DNA of 64,000 nt from Rhizophagus irregularis. Taxonomy: Eukaryota; Glomeromycota; Glomeromycetes; Glomerales; Glomeraceae. The position numbers and the translations under genes are program-made. Under the pieces are notes generated by a model, which worked only from the letters and a program-made list of their open reading frames with translations, did not search any database and was not told the origin of the DNA. This document shows, piece after piece, positions 36,100 through 45,878 of the stretch. The stretch's first letter is position 1. The number at the start of each line of letters is the position of its first letter. The stretch lies in contig NC_089450.1 of NCBI RefSeq assembly GCF_026210795.1, forward strand, positions 2,604,001-2,668,000. Reading direction: 5' to 3'.

Positions 36100-37563
36100 G
36101 TAAGTTTCAAAGTGAAATGCTTCGAAACTTTTTTAAATTCTTTTTTTTTAATTCTTTGTTGTAAGGAAATGTTTCTAACGTTTCCTTTCTTCTTTTTGTA
36201 GGATTTTTGATGTTTTGACTTTAGGAAACGAGGGAACGAAATGATGGTAAGTTTTGAAGCATTTTCGCTTTGAAACTTTAAAAAAAAATTTTTTTTTTAC
36301 TTTTATTAGGAACATTTTTAACGATCCTTTATTTTTTTTGTATAGGTCCTTCGGCATGCTTCTTTGGGATTCGAAATGGTAAGTTTCGAAGCATATGCTT
36401 CGAAACTTTTTGAAATTTTTTAATTTCTTTTAGGAAACTTTTCTAACGTTTCCTTTCTTTCTTTTTTTGTGTAGGTCTTTCGGTATTCGACTTCGGGAAG
36501 CAAGGAACTGAAAGGGTAAGTTTTGAAGCATTTCGCTTCGAAACTTTTTAAAAAAAAATTATTTTTTTTTTAATTTTTTGTAAGGAAACATTTCTAACGT
36601 TTCCTTTCTTTCTTTTTTTGTGTAGGTCTTTCAGTATTCGACTTCGGGAAGCAAGGAACTGAAAGGGTAAGTTTCGAAGCATTTTGCTTCGAAACTTTTT
36701 AAAAAAAAATTATTTTTTTTTTAATTTTTTGTAAGGAAACGTTTCTAACGTTTCCTATTTTTTTTTGTAGATTTTTCGATATTTGACTTTGGAAGGCGAA
36801 TCGGTAAGTTTCGATGCGTGTTGTTGTATGCTTCGAAACTTAAAAAAAAATTTTTTTTTTTGTAAGGAAATGTTTCTAAGTTTCCTTTTTCTTTTTGTAG
36901 GAACGCCGGACGTTTGGATGATGAGTTCGAAACGAACCAGTGAGTTTCACAACATTGTGTTGCGAAACTTTATTTTTATTTATTTCTTTTTAAGAAACGT
37001 TAACTAACGTTTCTTTATTTTACTTTTTGTAGGTTCCAGACGTTAGGATGATGGTAAGTTTCACAATGTTACATTGCGAAACTCAATTTTTATTTTTTTT
37101 ATTATAAGAAACGTTTATATTAACATTTCTTTTTTACTTTTTGTAGGTTTCGAACGTTAGAATGAGTGAAACGACCGGTAAGTTTCGCAATGTTACATTG
37201 CGAAACTTAATTTTTATTTTTTTATTATAAGAAACGTTTATATTAACATTTCTTTTTTACTTTTTGTAGGTTCCAGACGTTAGAATGATGGAAACGAACC
37301 GGTAAGTTTCGCAATGTTACATTGCGAAACTTAATTTTTTATTTTTATTTTATTAAAAGAAATGTTAACTAACATTTCTTTCCTTCTTTTTGTAGGTTCT
37401 GGACGTTTGGATAATGGAAATCAAAACGAACTGGTAAGTTTCGCAACATTGTGTTGCGAAACTTAATTAATTATTATTTTTTTTAAGAAATGTTAACTGA
37501 CGTTTATTTTCTTCCTTTTTGTAAGAATGCCAGACGAAATTACGATCTGGACTTTGGTGAAAG
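36100..37563 (+). other. Array of 11 intron-like units with micro-exons
   Basis: Eleven GT..AG units of 92-110 bp alternate with 21-45-bp spacers. Units: 36100-36201, 36247-36345, 36379-36474, 36516-36625, 36667-36770, 36804-36900, 36940-37032, 37054-37146, 37178-37269, 37302-37395, 37434-37525. Each opens GTAAGTTTYG (one GTGAGT), within a palindrome such as aagtttcgaagc..gcttcgaaactt. It then has an A/T tract, a second palindrome ggaaacgtttctaacgtttcc whose centre CTAAC or TTAAC looks like a fungal branch site, a T-rich tract and TTTTTGTAG. Spacer lengths (45, 33, 41, 41, 33, 39, 21, 31, 32, 38, 38) are not phase-consistent, and the first is closed by stops in all frames. It is therefore probably not protein-coding. 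It may be a spliced non-coding transcript or a repeat that mimics introns. Confidence 0.75.
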
Positions 37564-37564
37564 G

Positions 37565-37860
37565 TAATAAGGGAAAGGGAATTAGGGGAAATTTTTTTTT
37601 TGTTTATATCTAATTTATTAAATTTTTGTTTCTTTTTCTATTTTTCTTTAAGGGAAAGGAGAAAACAAAAAGGAAAGGGTAAAATGTAAAGGAAAGAGTA
37701 AACAAAAGAGGAAGAGGAAATGAAAATAAAAGGAAAAAACGAAAATGGAAAAGGAAAAACGAAAGGTGAAAAGGGTAAAACGAAAGGTGAAGGTGAAAAT
37801 GAACGGGAAAGGTGAAAATGAATAGGGGAAATGAAAGGAAACAGTGAAAATGAAAGGAAC
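37565..37860 (+). repeat. Purine-rich tract
   Basis: This is rich in gggaaagg/gaaaatga words from about 37565, interrupted by a T-rich stretch, and continues 37650-37860. It forms a strand-asymmetric counterpart to the pyrimidine tract at 35820-36080 on the other side of the array. Confidence 0.75.
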
Positions 37861-37869
37861 ATTTCGAAG

Positions 37870-38196
37870 GTATACTTCGAAATGTTTGTTTTTTATTTTG
37901 ATTTTTTTTAACGAAACATATTAATGTTTCATTTTTTTTATATTTTTTAGGTTTGGCGGCTCATTGGACAAACCGGAATTCAATATTTCGAAGGTATACT
38001 TTGAAATATTTTTTTTATTTGATTTTTTTTAACAAAACGTATATTAACGTTTCATTTTTTTTATTTTTTAGGTTCAACGGTTTTTGGACGTATGGAATTT
38101 AACATTTTGAAGGTATATACTTCGAAATGTTTCTTTATTTTGATTTTTTTCAACGAAACGTTTATTAACGCTTCGTTTTTTCTTTTTTCTTTTTAG
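37870..38196 (+). other. Second intron-like sub-array, three units
   Basis: Units are 37870-37950, 37994-38071 and 38113-38196 (78-84 bp). Here the donor is GTATAC, and the palindrome spans the exon-intron junction (catttcgaag|gtatacttcgaaatg). The second palindrome is gaaacgtttattaacg..ttcg with TTAAC, then TTTTTTAG|GTT. The same subtype opens the array at 52140. Confidence 0.7.
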
Positions 38197-38659
38197 GTTT
38201 TCACCGGCTTCTAATTTGGCACTGGACATTTGATATATGATTGAATTAGAGTGTGGATCCATAGATCATTGGATATCCGATGAATATAGATTATCGTTAA
38301 ATAATAATAATTGTGCATTTATTAATAAATAATATTATAATAAATTGTGTAAAATTATTAAACCAGTGTTTTAAATTGTCATGGCATTCACACTAAATTG
38401 TTTAAAATTATTACTAAATTTCACACAATTGTCTGAAATTATTGCAAAATTTCACTCAATTGTCCAAAATTATTGCAAAATTTCACTAAATTGTCTCTGA
38501 AAATGTTGCATTTTATACCGTTTACACTCAATTGTCCAAAATCGGTAAAACATTTTCACTCAATTGTCTAAAATTATCCTAAATTTCACTAAATTATTCA
38601 AAGATTTAACTAACATTTACCGAAAAAATGCAAAATTTACCACAATTTGTATTACATTA

Positions 38660-39011
38660 CACAGGTCGAAATTAGTTAAATAAGGTATCAATAGGTTATC
38701 AATCGGCTATCAATAGGCTACCCTATTGGTAGCCTATTGAACTTGCGCCATAATCCGTCACCAATCGGGCAGGCTGATTGATAACCTATTGATAACCTAT
38801 TAATACCTTATTGATAACCAATTTGATAAAAATACCAATAGGATACTAATAGGTTATCAATAAGTTATTAATTGGCTAACAATCAGCCTGCCCGATTGGT
38901 GACGGATTATGGCGCAAGTTCAATAGGCTACCAATAGGGTAGCCTATTGATAGCCGATTGATAACCTATTGATAACCTATTGATACCCTATTTAACTAAT
39001 TTCGACCTGTG
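38660..39011. mobile_element. Nested foldback element (352 bp), CACAGGTCGAA ends
   Basis: Ends cacaggtcgaaattag and its complement lie at 38660 and 39011. The whole sequence is a near-perfect palindrome centred near 38835, built from 'caataggttatc' words. The core ccgtcaccaatcgggcag is shared with the foldback element at 26842-27376. The flanking trinucleotides (tta and gtt) do not match, so the target duplication is lost or the boundary differs. Confidence 0.7.
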
Positions 39012-39099
39012 GTTTGCACAACATTGTTGAAAAATTCACCTAAATTTTTAACAATTTATATAACATTACTAAAAATACACTACAATTCACTACAATTTG

Positions 39100-39330
39100 C
39101 ATTACGTTAGTATAAAATTACTAAAAATTCACTATAATTTACCACAATTTGCATAACGTTTGCATAACATTACTAAAAATTTAACTAAATTCACCACAAT
39201 TTGCACTTCGTTTACATAACATTACTAAAAATTTGACTAAATTCACCACAATTTGCACTTCATTTACATAACATTACTAAAAATTTAACTAAATTCACCA
39301 CAATTTGCACTTCGTTTGCATATCATTACT
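39100..39330. repeat. Subterminal tandem repeat, about 55-60 bp unit
   Basis: Four copies of 'cattactaaaaatttaact', 'aaattcaccacaatttgca' and 'cttcgtttacataa' lie in the right subterminal zone of the 5.3-kb element. Confidence 0.75.
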
Positions 39331-40794
39331 AAAGATTTGCCTAAAATTTCCCACAATTTGATGATAATTTACTGAAAAATTTCTCAACATTTGAATTAGG
39401 AATTCTGTAGGAATTCCGCTATTTTGACAAAATTTGCCAAATTGTAAGACCTCCATTATCCAAAAATTGTAACACAATTTACCCCAATTTACCGGGATAA
39501 TTCTCAATTTGCCAGAAAAATTCCAGGCAAATTTTGCGACAATGACATCTGTTCGACCTGTGATTAGAAACGTTTATTAACAAAATCACAAGAATTGCGT
39601 TAATACATACATCGAGAATATTCAAAAGAACTGGAAGTTACAGCAGCTGGTATCGCAGTTCATAATTCCTGTATTAGTCATTGTATACGACATGCCTTTG
39701 GAGACTGTAATCTTAATCATCCAGTTACCTGTTCAAAATGTGAAAGTATTTTTAGTTTTTTTGAAGAATTAAAAGCAGCAATAAGTGAAGAGTATTTTGA
39801 AATTCTTGATGAATATCAGCAAAAACTCATAGCATGGATGGCACATCATGCCCGTAAAACATACTTGAATATTCATGTACGAACAAATTTAGAAGAATTG
39901 GATGAAGAAAGTGCTGTAATGATTGTAGATTACAAAATGAGGATATTACCTCAAAGTGCATGTGAGACCGAAACAGAGTTTTTTGGAAAATGTGATTGGA
40001 GTTTTTATTCTGTACTTGTATATACCAAAAATATGGAACAAAATCGACTGGATGTTCAAGTATTTGATCATTAGTCTAACGATACGCGCCAAGATGCATG
40101 GTTTACTGCATCTTCCCTCCATACTGTAATTGAAACATTGAATCCAAAACCCAAATGGGTAACAATAATGTCAGATAATGGCATGCATTACCACTGTACA
40201 GAGTTAATGTTGATTATTGCACATTGGGTCGTCGGGCTGGATGTGGGAGGTGCAAGCACCACCCACCTCCGGGTCTACGACCCGTCGCAGTACCTATATG
40301 GCTCCTACGGGGCTTAGGAATCCCCATATATCTGCCACAATCTGGGATAACATATGGAACAAATATATATACCAAATAACTAGAAAACAATAGAAAAGGA
40401 AGCAATAACGGATATAATGAGAGGGTTGTCCCGGACGTGGCAGATGTAGCAGATGTTTCAGAAAAATTATAAGAGGACATCCCCCCAGAAAAAGTTTTAT
40501 TTTTACCCCCCAGATCTGCCACATCCGGAACATCTGGAACAAGTCAGGATTCCGTCTAATAATCTGTTGGAAGCAGTGAGATAGCAAACCAGGTAAGTTA
40601 GCAGGTAAGCCCCTAGAAGGTCTATAGAGCCAGTAAGACCAACCCTGTCCTGCCCCCGTCAGAAAAAATAAGTAATTGAACAATGGGTATACCATAAGTA
40701 ATATACAATGATGAACTTACACGCAGCCACTTTTCTTGCTGAAGACCTCGGACTTGATCTTGTAGACATCTATGGAATCCGTAAATAGATCCAA

Positions 40795-41145
40795 ATGCGG
40801 GCATCGCCCCTCAACGACCTGGACATAGTAGCAGAAATAGTCAGAAACCTTCCGGCCAAAGAATTCGGAAAGCACCTCAAGATAAACAGACTCTGGTACA
40901 ACTGTTGTAAAGCCGAGTTGTGGAAGCGACATGAAAAAGCCGAGGAGGCATACGACAGGGCAGTAGAAAAGAAGGAAAAAGCGAGGGATGCTCTTGGTCA
41001 ATCATTTGAGGAGGAGGGTATTGGAAATCGTGAACTTCATGAGCTTAATTGGAAGGAGTATCAAAAGGCTTGTAAAGAGTTAACAGACGCTAGAAAAGAG
41101 CAAATAATGGTAAGGTGGGCTCTTGAGCAGTGTGGATTTTACTAG
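40795..41145 (+). CDS. F-box-like protein of virus-like element
   Basis: The intact 116-aa ORF starts MRASPLNDLDIV. Residues 6-45 look like an F-box (LDIVAEIVRNLPAKEFG then LKINRLWYNCCKAELW). A charged, probably coiled-coil helix follows (EKAEEAYDRAVEKKEKARD, to about residue 100). F-box proteins dock to Skp1 in SCF ubiquitin ligases. Viral F-box proteins often redirect host protein degradation; that role here is inference. No substrate-binding repeats are present. A broken copy is at 25210-25559, and another F-box-like ORF is at 59457-59862. The spacer to the next gene (41146-41363) carries a short 'gaaccgca' repeat near 41250. Confidence 0.6.
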   Translation: MRASPLNDLDIVAEIVRNLPAKEFGKHLKINRLWYNCCKAELWKRHEKAEEAYDRAVEKKEKARDALGQSFEEEGIGNRELHELNWKEYQKACKELTDARKEQIMVRWALEQCGFY

Positions 41146-41363
41146 ATATACGTGGATTGAAAAGGGGGAAGGGAAGATTTAGAGCAGTCGTAAAGGTTTG
41201 TGGTTTATAGTTTTTTTTACCCCTAGAAGATAACCAGATATAACCAGAGGACCGCAGAACCGCAGAACCACAGAACTACAGGAGGGTAACCTGGTAGGAG
41301 TGCAGATCTTTGGAAAAAATATTCGGCAATTGAAGATTAGGTAACTATAAATTAGTACTCGAT

Positions 41364-43938
41364 TTGATAGAACAAAAAATGACTGCCCAAACTAGCACTC
41401 AAGCTCAAGTTATCCCCAAGTTCGGTGAACAGAAAAAGGCTTTTAGTATTGATGAGCTTAAACGGCTCATTAATGCTGCAAAGAATATGAGGGATCTCAA
41501 TCAAGCTAAAGGTTATCTTTGCAGTTACTTTATCCCCTCTCCAACCCGCATGGAGTCTTCATGTGGTGGTCAGAAATCAAAAACCTCGAGCACATCCCTG
41601 ATAAAAATATTAATAAACTTATCCGTCCAATTACCAAAGTCTTTTACACACAATCTGAACAGGGTCCTTAACAAAAGGTTGAATTTAATATTAACAAATA
41701 GTTTATGATTGAATATAGTACTGTATGTGTAGCTACCTGTGACCCTCAAAAATCCCGTATCTTTAAACTAGGTGGCCAACTTTATCTCAATATCTTTCCA
41801 GGATTCCTCCATATCCTGCGTCCGATATCCACTTTTGAATCTACAACCCACCTCGCGGTTAAATTTATCTTCTTCCACATTCAGGATATCTGGTGTTCAG
41901 GCGATTGGAATCTTACTGAGTATATCATAAAGTGGTTGGCCGGTGTGGCAGCTGGAAGGAAAATGTATTCGATTCTCTACCTGAAATCTGGACAGGGTTG
42001 GGGTAAGAGTATTATAACAGATTTCATTCAACGTAGTGTCTTAGGTACTCAACTTGTTTATAAGACCAGCGATCCTCAAACGATTCTTGGAAGTTTCAAT
42101 GGGCAATTACAAGGTAAGGTTCTTCTCCTTCTTGAGGAAATGCCTACAGAAAAAAGCCAGTGGAATAATCTGTATCGATCATTGAAGGATAAGGTAACAG
42201 GCGACATAATGGAAATCCATGAAAAATACAGACACCAACACATTACAAAAACTTTATATCTACCATTGTACTCACTAATGAAAATGCTCTCAGAGTGGAG
42301 AATGACGATAGGCGCACAGTGTTCTTGGATGTGTCACCATCCCGCAAGGGAGACCTCAACTACTTTAAGAAACTCAGTGACGCTATGAAATAACCAGGCG
42401 CCAGTGAGGCATTCTATGCTTACTTGAGAGCCATTGCAGATGCTTACCCAGACTTCAATGGAAATCCACCACCTATGACAACATCTAAGCAGGATCACAT
42501 CATATTGACTCTTCCACCCCTATTTCAATTCATAAAGGACACTTACCTCATAGTAAAAAATCATATAACCGACCTACCTGTTCAAGAATTTTATAGGGTA
42601 TATACTTCATACTGTGAAACTCATTGCATTACACCCCTATCAAAGATAAACGCTTCTAGAATCCTATCAAATGAGTTGGGTATAAATAGCAGAAAAATAC
42701 GTGTAGGTAAGGCAACACCACGAGTTTACAACATATTCAGGAAGGACCTTTACAAGAAGTTTCTCACCAAAAAATGGATCCACAAAACAGATGAAATCAA
42801 TATAGAAGGAATAGATGTAGAAACTCCTGAGAAGCCCGCATCTGATCCAAATGCCTTGGTGAAGTTCTTAGCAAATATATATAATCCAGCTAGTAAATCG
42901 CAAGTAGATCAAGAGGAAGTGGAGCTAGTTGTTGAGAAACCTGTTGAAGAAAGACCTACTGAAAAGCAACCAGTTGCCAAAAAGGCTCCTCTACCAGTAC
43001 CACCTAAACCTGATTGCTTGAAGGTAAAACCTGCACCTGTCATCAAAGAGGATCATATTCCTGAGGAATCTCCATCTCCCATAGAGTCAGATACTGATGA
43101 AATTATAGACAGTTTCTCAGACTGTTATCTATCTGATGAGAAACCTGATCAAGAAAATGAGCCGCCTGCTGAGGAACCTGCATTTGAAGCTGATGATGAC
43201 TATGACGTTTTAGATGACTTGCTATCTGACTCAGATCCTACAACTGCAGACCAAGTTCCTGAGCAACAACCCGAGTCTCCTGCAGAATCTTCTGCAAAAT
43301 CCGAATCTCTCGCAGATTCCAAATCTTCTACAGAACCTGTAGTAGAACTGACTCTCAAAGAGCAACCTATCCCAGAACCCGACACAGAACTAGAAGTTGA
43401 CTGGGACCCTGAACCAAAGGAAGGTACTCGAGCACACTGGGCTTGGCATGAAAGGCACCGATGGGATCATAAGCCATGGGTCAAGAATTCAAAGGACCAG
43501 GTCTTCAATGATCTCTACAATACAGGTAAGGATTTATGGGCTAAGTACCAAAACGCGTCAGACGAGTATGACTGGGAAATACTCGCGTTTGAAGTAGAGG
43601 AATGTCTCACAACACGTATTGAGGACGAGTACCAGTACTACTTTAAGGAGGTAGTAGACCACTTCAAGGACTGGATCGAATATAATGAGAACTCACCTAA
43701 AACACCTAGCCGTAAAGAACTCGCAAATCTAATAAGAGTATACAAGGAGGATCGTGATGCCGAGATTATCCCTACTACCTCTGGTTATGAAACTATAAAG
43801 ATGAATAAAGGTAAGGCATGAGAAATCCCAGAGAAACGTCCAAAAACTGATATGGAACATGAATGGGAGGCCGCCAATGGAATCATCGATGACTGGAACG
43901 AAGAGGATACTGAGGGCGCTATCAACGACATATTGTAA
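41364..43938 (+). pseudogene. D5-like primase-helicase, frameshifted
   Basis: The N-terminal part (41364-41560) reads AFSIDELKRLINAAKNM. The SF3/D5-type ATPase follows in another frame: SGQGWGKS Walker A at 41987-42010, LLLLEEMP Walker B at about 42121-42144. A sensor-like segment FISTIVLTNENALRVENDDRR (about 42243-42305) comes after a frameshift near 42225. The helicase C-terminal region (RVYTSYCETH, about 42596-42627) resembles the winged-helix end of D5 proteins. A long acidic, Pro/Glu/Ser-rich tail (42800-43420) ends the protein. Breaks are one frameshift near 41560, a stop near 41670, a frameshift near 42225, TAA at 42391 and TGA at 43819. The frame continues past the last stop to TAA at 43936-43938. 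A D5-like enzyme unwinds and primes viral DNA; this copy is inactive. Confidence 0.7.
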
Positions 43939-44022
43939 GCGCTATTTGAGATTATTTCTTTTTTTTTCGTATATATATAGAAAGATATTATTTATAGTTG
44001 AAGACAAATCATATACATAAAA

Positions 44023-45878
44023 ATGCAATACTCAAGAATCGCCCGCACTTTACCAACACGACCTGACATCAAGGAACTTCAGTATTCCAGTGCCCGCTTT
44101 TCCAGAGGAGCTATCGCCAGACTCGGTCAGACTCTCCAGGCGCAATTTCCAGATAGAAAGTTTCAGATCCTACTTCCCTATGAAAACTGGAAACCCAGTG
44201 GATGGACATCAGGAAACCAACCAGCCAGCCTCTTCTCACTTTTGGACCACTATGATGAAGCACAACTACCGGATGATGCAGATCCTGATTACTTTGAACG
44301 ATTCATAATTTATGTGAGAGATGCTCCACCGGTTGCAGGGGGATGCAATGGGGAGCTAAATGATTGCCTGTATGAATGCCTGAAGCATATCTATGGTATA
44401 TTCTCTAAAATACCTGAGACTATAAAAAAGCCTGAATATATCAAAAAGGCATTAGGTCTCAATCGTGATGCTCCAGTTCCAGTCTCATATATGGATAAGG
44501 TTGAACAACTTGCAGGAAGCCTTGCACTTAATATTGTAGGGGATTCCACTCAAATTTTCAAGAGCAAATCTGACAGACGTGCAACCCTCATCCTGTCTGA
44601 AGGCCACTACTCTCTTGCACTGAATCCTGGAAGACTTCACCCTAGTAAATTAGATAGAAAACAAAAGTCTCCCTTTGTTTATCGTGAAGATGGGGTTAAT
44701 AATGTAGTAACAATATACAATGGTAAGACAGTTAAGTCTCTTACAGTTGGACAGTTTCAGAAAGGTAAGAACTCTGATAGTTACTCCTTCATCCCTATTG
44801 AGAAGAATCGTAAAACTGGAATATATGAAACACTTGAGGAAACATACCATAGGATCCATGAAGAGCGGGATTCCTTTCTACAGGCTACAAAGAAGTTCGG
44901 TCTAGGAATCGACTTATCTTACCACAACTGGTCGTACAAGAGAACTGCTCTCTGGCTTTTTGAACGGTTTAGTGTAGGAGTTCCAGCTAATGATCCTCTT
45001 GCTCCAGTCGAAGCAGAGTGGATAAGTGATGCAATGATGGGAGGTCTTATCTGGGCAGATAATGAATGGAAGGGCTATGGAAGACAATACGACGTGACAA
45101 GTTTGTACCCAAGTATTCAGCAATCGAATGCTAACTTTCCAATCTAACAAGGTAAGTTTCAAATACTCAAAGACTTTGTAGACCACAGAGGTTATGCCTT
45201 GTATGGATTATTTCATGCTAAGGTAAGTGGTAATGACATTCTCTTCTGACAGAATAAGAGGGAATCTATACATTCATTGACTTACAATGAGCAAAGAAAC
45301 TTGGTCTTGATATACAGTTAATCCAGAATGGAAAGCCAAATGCCTTGATATATGACAGAGAAGCAAGAATTCCTGGAACTGTAATATTTGGTGAGTATGT
45401 CCACTTTCTCTTCAATATAAAGAACCAGGGTGGCGTGGCTGGTTGTGTTGCAAAGAGAGTTCTCAATACATTATGGGGAGCACTCTGCCAGAGGAAACGC
45501 AATTACAAGACACTCACCACAGATCAAACAGATCCATTCAAGTTTCCGAAAGGCCACACACTTGACTCCATCATACCAGTAGGATCTGACCAGTGGCGAT
45601 TCCAATTCACAAACCCAGGTAGTCCCTTCAAGGGTGAGCATCCTAGGATCGCTCCATTCTTATTAGCACATGGACGGAAGACGACTTCAGAGTTATTAGA
45701 ACCATATAAGGATAAAGTACGATGCATCCATACAGATGGATTTATTCTAGAGGAACAGCCGAGTAGTCCTACACTTATCACTTGTCCAGAAAATGCATCC
45801 AAAGCATTGAAAGCTCTCAAGTTTGAAACTGCAGGATACTGCCATGTGAAAAATGCAAACAAGGTTATCTGGACATGA
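44023..45878 (+). pseudogene. Family B DNA polymerase, protein-primed type, broken
   Basis: The start is MQYSRIARTLPTRPD (44023), 84 bp after the helicase end. The N-terminal region has a Cys-containing GGCNGELNDCLYECL (about residues 106-120) that faintly recalls OTU-type peptidases or is polymerase-specific. Polymerase motif A is YDVTSLYPS (about 45087-45115). Motif B is KRVLNTLWG (about 45452-45480) and motif C is HTDGF (about 45729-45743), with a C-terminal end at 45878. The frame is broken by a stop at 45145-45147, another near 45248 and a frameshift near 45290. Short length and the SLYPS/TDG motif set fit protein-primed PolB of polintons, virophages and linear plasmids. It should copy the element's DNA but is now inactive. 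Confidence 0.75.

Larger units (their letters stand above)
34253..39562. mobile_element. Large CACAGGTCGAA-ended element carrying intron-like array
   Basis: Ends are cacaggtcgaa (34253) and ttcgacctgtg (to 39562), flanked by att on both sides (34250-34252 and 39563-39565). The 5310-bp element has no transposase. Subterminal zones (34260-35320 and 38340-39540) are AT-rich repeats of words such as 'tgcattacactaaaaaat' and 'cattactaaaaattt'. The centre holds a pyrimidine tract, an intron-like array, a purine tract, a second small array and a nested foldback element. The 3-bp duplication and CAC termini suggest the CACTA-related/Plavaka group (inference). It sits inside an intron, immediately 5' of the acceptor AG (39566-39567). 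Confidence 0.8.
31297..40228 (+). pseudogene. Multi-exon repeat-family gene, DDE/RNase-H-like, interrupted
   Basis: The reading frame starts at MAQTLRITLIKPGTIV (31297) and is readable through SREKWHYAGSGFQSYLL, TLNDWNDEYILERLFDYH and FSERELSAWQTML. Exon breaks are visible near 32290 (acceptor ATTAG about 32355), at 33589-33774, and at 34195-39567. The last exon reads HNSCISHCIRHAFGDC, AWMAHHARKTYLN and WVTIMSDNGMHYHCTELM, where SDNG resembles an RNase-H-fold transposase/integrase motif. In-frame stops are at 31675, 33865, 39601 and 40072. A hAT-like element (32450-33436) lies in one exon and a 5.3-kb element (34253-39562) in an intron. The frame ends abruptly at 40228, where the virus-like element begins. 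I believe this is a high-copy transposon-derived family in Rhizophagus, but the superfamily is uncertain. Confidence 0.6.

Noticed and set aside
35840-36103. 87-codon open frame rich in Pro, Phe, Ser and Leu
   Set aside because: It is the translation of a CT-only tract, which cannot form most stop codons. There is no evidence for a protein.
36100-37563. A protein-coding gene with many micro-exons
   Set aside because: Joining the spacers gives early stops in every frame, and spacer lengths are not phase-compatible. The conserved part is the intron-like unit.
40214-40804. Minus-strand open frames of 60-133 codons at the left end of the virus-like element
   Set aside because: They overlap one another in different frames, lack domains, and cover the GC-rich non-coding terminal region.
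44023-45878. Mitochondrial linear plasmid polymerase
   Set aside because: A neighbouring D5-like helicase and F-box-like ORFs are not found on linear plasmids, which usually carry an RNA polymerase. Kept only as a possibility for PolB ancestry.
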